60,000 nucleotides of DNA from Symsagittifera roscoffensis (Eukaryota; Xenacoelomorpha; Acoela; Convolutidae). Positions 57,990-60,000 of this stretch are shown here, piece by piece. The notes beneath the pieces were generated by a model. The model saw nothing but the letters and a program-made list of their open reading frames with translations. It had not been told where the DNA came from and did not search any database. The DNA is taken from the NCBI RefSeq assembly GCF_963678635.1, contig NC_087071.1:18539613-18599612 (forward strand). Reading direction: 5' to 3'. A program made the translations under genes and the position numbers. How positions within the stretch are numbered: the stretch's first letter is position 1; each line of letters opens with the position of its first letter.

Positions 57990-58202
57990 AACGCTCACTG
58001 AGATTAGTGTTGACTTGAGTCGCCCCATGAGAGCTTTGTTGACTAAAGTCGCCCAATGAGCGTTCTGCTGACTGAACTGGTCGTTTCAAATTTCGATTGA
58101 CTAGAGTCGCCCGGTGAAAGTTTTGCTGACTTATTTCGCACCATCAGATTTCTGTTGACTAGAGTCGCCCAATGAGCATTTTGTTGACTAATATTGTCGT
58201 AT

Positions 58203-60000
58203 TGTAACATTCGCCCAAATACTACACAGTGACGGAGCGTAGAAAAAGTACCTATTAACGACTGGCAGGCGTCAGTTACGTTAATTCTACTCGTTTTTCA
58301 CCGTCTCGACCTTGCCAGTTGATTTTCTAGTCTGTTTAGGGCTAAGTGAAAAGTTACTATTTTTAGGCCATCAGTCAAACGACTTTCGATCAGCTTTCGT
58401 TTACATGGGAACACAACCACATAGCTGAGTCTCAGATCCTCAGACTACAAGATTGCTACTAAAAACACGGCTCGAATACCCTATTTTAATATGTTTTTGA
58501 AGACAGTTCTATATTAAACCCATTGGAGATGGATTCTCCCTCTCCTCTTCCTAGCTACTCATATTCTAAAAAATCAAATAATACCGGTGTCAAGTTCTAT
58601 GGCATCAAAGTAGCTAAAAAGTTAGTTAACTATAGTCTTTCACCATATATCAGTCTCTGGGGGACCGAGCCTCTGCTTCCGTGTTTTCCTCGAGATAACG
58701 TCGTCATCACTCCCAATTCGTTCGTGGCACGGGAGGGTACTGCTCTCCCCCACTTCCCCACCGAAGCCTCTTTTCCCACTATCTTCTTCTGCTAAGGGTC
58801 TTAACGTGCGTGATCGTCAAGATAAGAGGCTTCGTTTTTCTGTGTTAACGTGTGACTGTTTTCCACTAGATTTGCTGTTGTTCTGATTTTCTCCACTTTT
58901 TCAGTCAAAATGGGGGTTTTTGTATTTCTGAGAAATTTTGAAAATAGAAAATAGGACCAACACCTGCTGTGTCCTCGCATCCATCACCCCCATGTGCGTA
59001 GGGTATCTACTATTGCAATATGGCGCAGAGCTCGAACCCACTAGATATTTCGAGCCAGTAGGTCTATGATAGGCCTCACGAGCTTCTCGCCAGCCTCCGA
59101 TCTTTTGCTCTGTCTATAGTGCTCCAGGGAATACTTCCACACTAAGGGACGTCACTAGCCCATGGGCACGCTCTAGGCGTTCCAGTGATTCTATGGAGCT
59201 CGTCATGCTGCAAAATACCAAGGCAGTGATCAAGTTTACTTCCGTTACTCCATGACAGTCCGCGATCAACTCCATTCCACTATTATCTCACATGTTCAAC
59301 CTCCAGAACAGTTGTGCCAATTGGGGATGCTGCTTGCTCAGCGTAATCAAGCAATGTTCCGAGTTGCACACACGTCCGTCCATTCCACTATTGTGAGCTA
59401 GACAGGTGCCCTGTCTCAGCCAGTCACTCGATGGACTTCCTTCAGATGGTTCCGTGGATGGGTTGTTCTTCTGCTTCGTTACTCTTATGGCCAGCAGATG
59501 GTGTATCATGGCCAGATCGTGTAAACTCGCGTTATCATCCAAGTCCAACGTGATATCTGCGTCATATCCCAGATTAAACCGACGTTTGGATGTGGACACC
59601 AAGAAGGCTTCATGAGTTCCCACATAGCGACTAAACTGGTTTTCAAGGGACCGTCCCAATAACCACAATCAAAACTCACTTGCTCCTTCAGCTCGGGAAC
59701 CGAGGGTTCGACCACTCGTTCTTCCAAAACAATTCCCAGCTTGGTTTGTTCCACCATCAACATGCCAGTTTCCCTGACTCGCTCTACCCAGAAATCAAGT
59801 ACTATGACTTGCTCATAGTCGAAGGACGCTTCCCTGGCCTCCTCATTCACGAAGGGATTATATGCCATCTCCGGTATGCCAGACACATACTGGAACGACT
59901 TCAACTTTCCTAATGTTGCATAGTCTTTCTGTCCCCTGACTGCTTCAATTAATTCCCGGCTCACTTTCAACTCTTTGTTGGAATACCTTCTCACTTCTTC
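58203..60000 (-). mobile_element. Probable second LTR-type element, incomplete in window
   Basis: Array sequence stops at GTCGTAT and is followed by TGTAACATTCGCCC, the form of an LTR edge (its complement ends in ACA). Base composition becomes much more balanced than the surrounding AT-rich DNA, as inside the other LTR element. A minus-strand reading frame occupies the right end. The first kilobase may be an LTR, but I could not find its inner end, and the other LTR would be outside the window. A plus-strand frame at 58523-58795 does not look coding. Confidence 0.45.
59286..60000 (-). pseudogene. Broken coding frame running off the window, unknown protein
   Basis: From the window edge down to about 59655 the minus strand is open (including YSNKELKVSRELIEAVRGQK and an acidic region VRETGMLMVEQTKLGIVLEE). 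A frame change near 59650 continues as ENQFSRYVGTHEAFLVSTSK and ITLDLDDNASLHDLAMIHHL to a TGA at about 59286. The composition is coding-like and GC-richer than the region. No motif of Gag, protease, reverse transcriptase or integrase was recognised. By position it is probably the last coding part of the putative element starting at 58203. A host gene with a short intron at 59650 is the alternative. Confidence 0.45.

Larger units (their letters stand above)
43868..58202 (+). repeat. 14.3-kb minisatellite array, unit about 29 bases
   Basis: Roughly 490 units of a 29-base motif (core GTTGACTAGAGTCGCC preceded by AGTTTT and followed by CCATGAG), each with substitutions or small indels. Both edges are sharp: unrelated AT-rich DNA ends at 43867 and a TGTAAC boundary begins at 58203. 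Because 29 is not a multiple of 3, successive units read in rotating frames. On the minus strand this gives a 29-residue periodic peptide (pieces SSQQNSHGATLVNKT and LMGRLKSAKFSWG) limited by TAG in one frame of the consensus. Open frames of 60-120 codons are therefore a by-product. Layered duplications are listed separately. It could be a subtelomeric or centromere-type satellite or a neutral expansion; the sequence alone cannot say. Confidence 0.95.

Noticed and set aside
43868-58202. Possible CRISPR array (regular repeats of about 29 bases)
   Set aside because: Units follow each other directly without unique spacers, and the context is eukaryotic.
58523-58795. 90-codon plus-strand frame starting at an ATG
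   Set aside because: Lies in the probable LTR of an element oriented the other way; Pro/Ser-rich from a pyrimidine tract, no domain.

Overview
The window is animal-like eukaryotic DNA: AT-rich, full of A/T runs and transposon debris, with short exons bounded by GTAAG-type donors and T-rich TTTCAG-like acceptors, and no bacterial gene layout. It most likely comes from an invertebrate with a repeat-rich genome. I cannot name the species. No rRNA gene, convincing intact tRNA gene or CRISPR array was seen.

Region by region: 1-17 kb is mostly unassigned AT-rich DNA. It holds a dead reverse-transcriptase fragment (about 1.8-2.8 kb), small inverted-repeat elements, a nest of three elements (11.2-13.5 kb), tRNA-like Pol III promoter relics, and a few exon-like segments. 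17.6-26.5 kb is one complete-ended but internally deleted Ty3/gypsy-type LTR retrotransposon on the minus strand. It has 5-base target duplications, long LTRs, Gag, zinc knuckle, protease and integrase, but no reverse transcriptase/RNase H. 26.7-32.2 kb is a repeat nest with a 1.53-kb tandem duplication and a dead mariner-type transposon. 32.3-41.8 kb is the most gene-like part. It has a three-exon minus-strand gene for a type I membrane protein, a minus-strand terminal exon with a GPI-anchor-like tail, and a three-exon plus-strand gene for a very small secreted protein.

43.87-58.20 kb is one large minisatellite array of a roughly 29-base unit. It is organised into a near-identical 2.98-kb tandem duplication and, further right, an alternating 1026/545-base higher-order repeat. 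The array ends abruptly at TGTAAC at 58,203, where GC-richer DNA begins. That DNA contains a broken minus-strand reading frame running off the window end and looks like a second LTR element inserted in the array.

The three gene-like loci at 32-42 kb all look secreted or surface-exposed, but nothing shows that they act together. The most unusual structures are the array, with its partly dyad-symmetric unit and higher-order organisation, and the reverse-transcriptase-less LTR element. Splice models and family assignments are from reading only and were not tested by search or transcript data.
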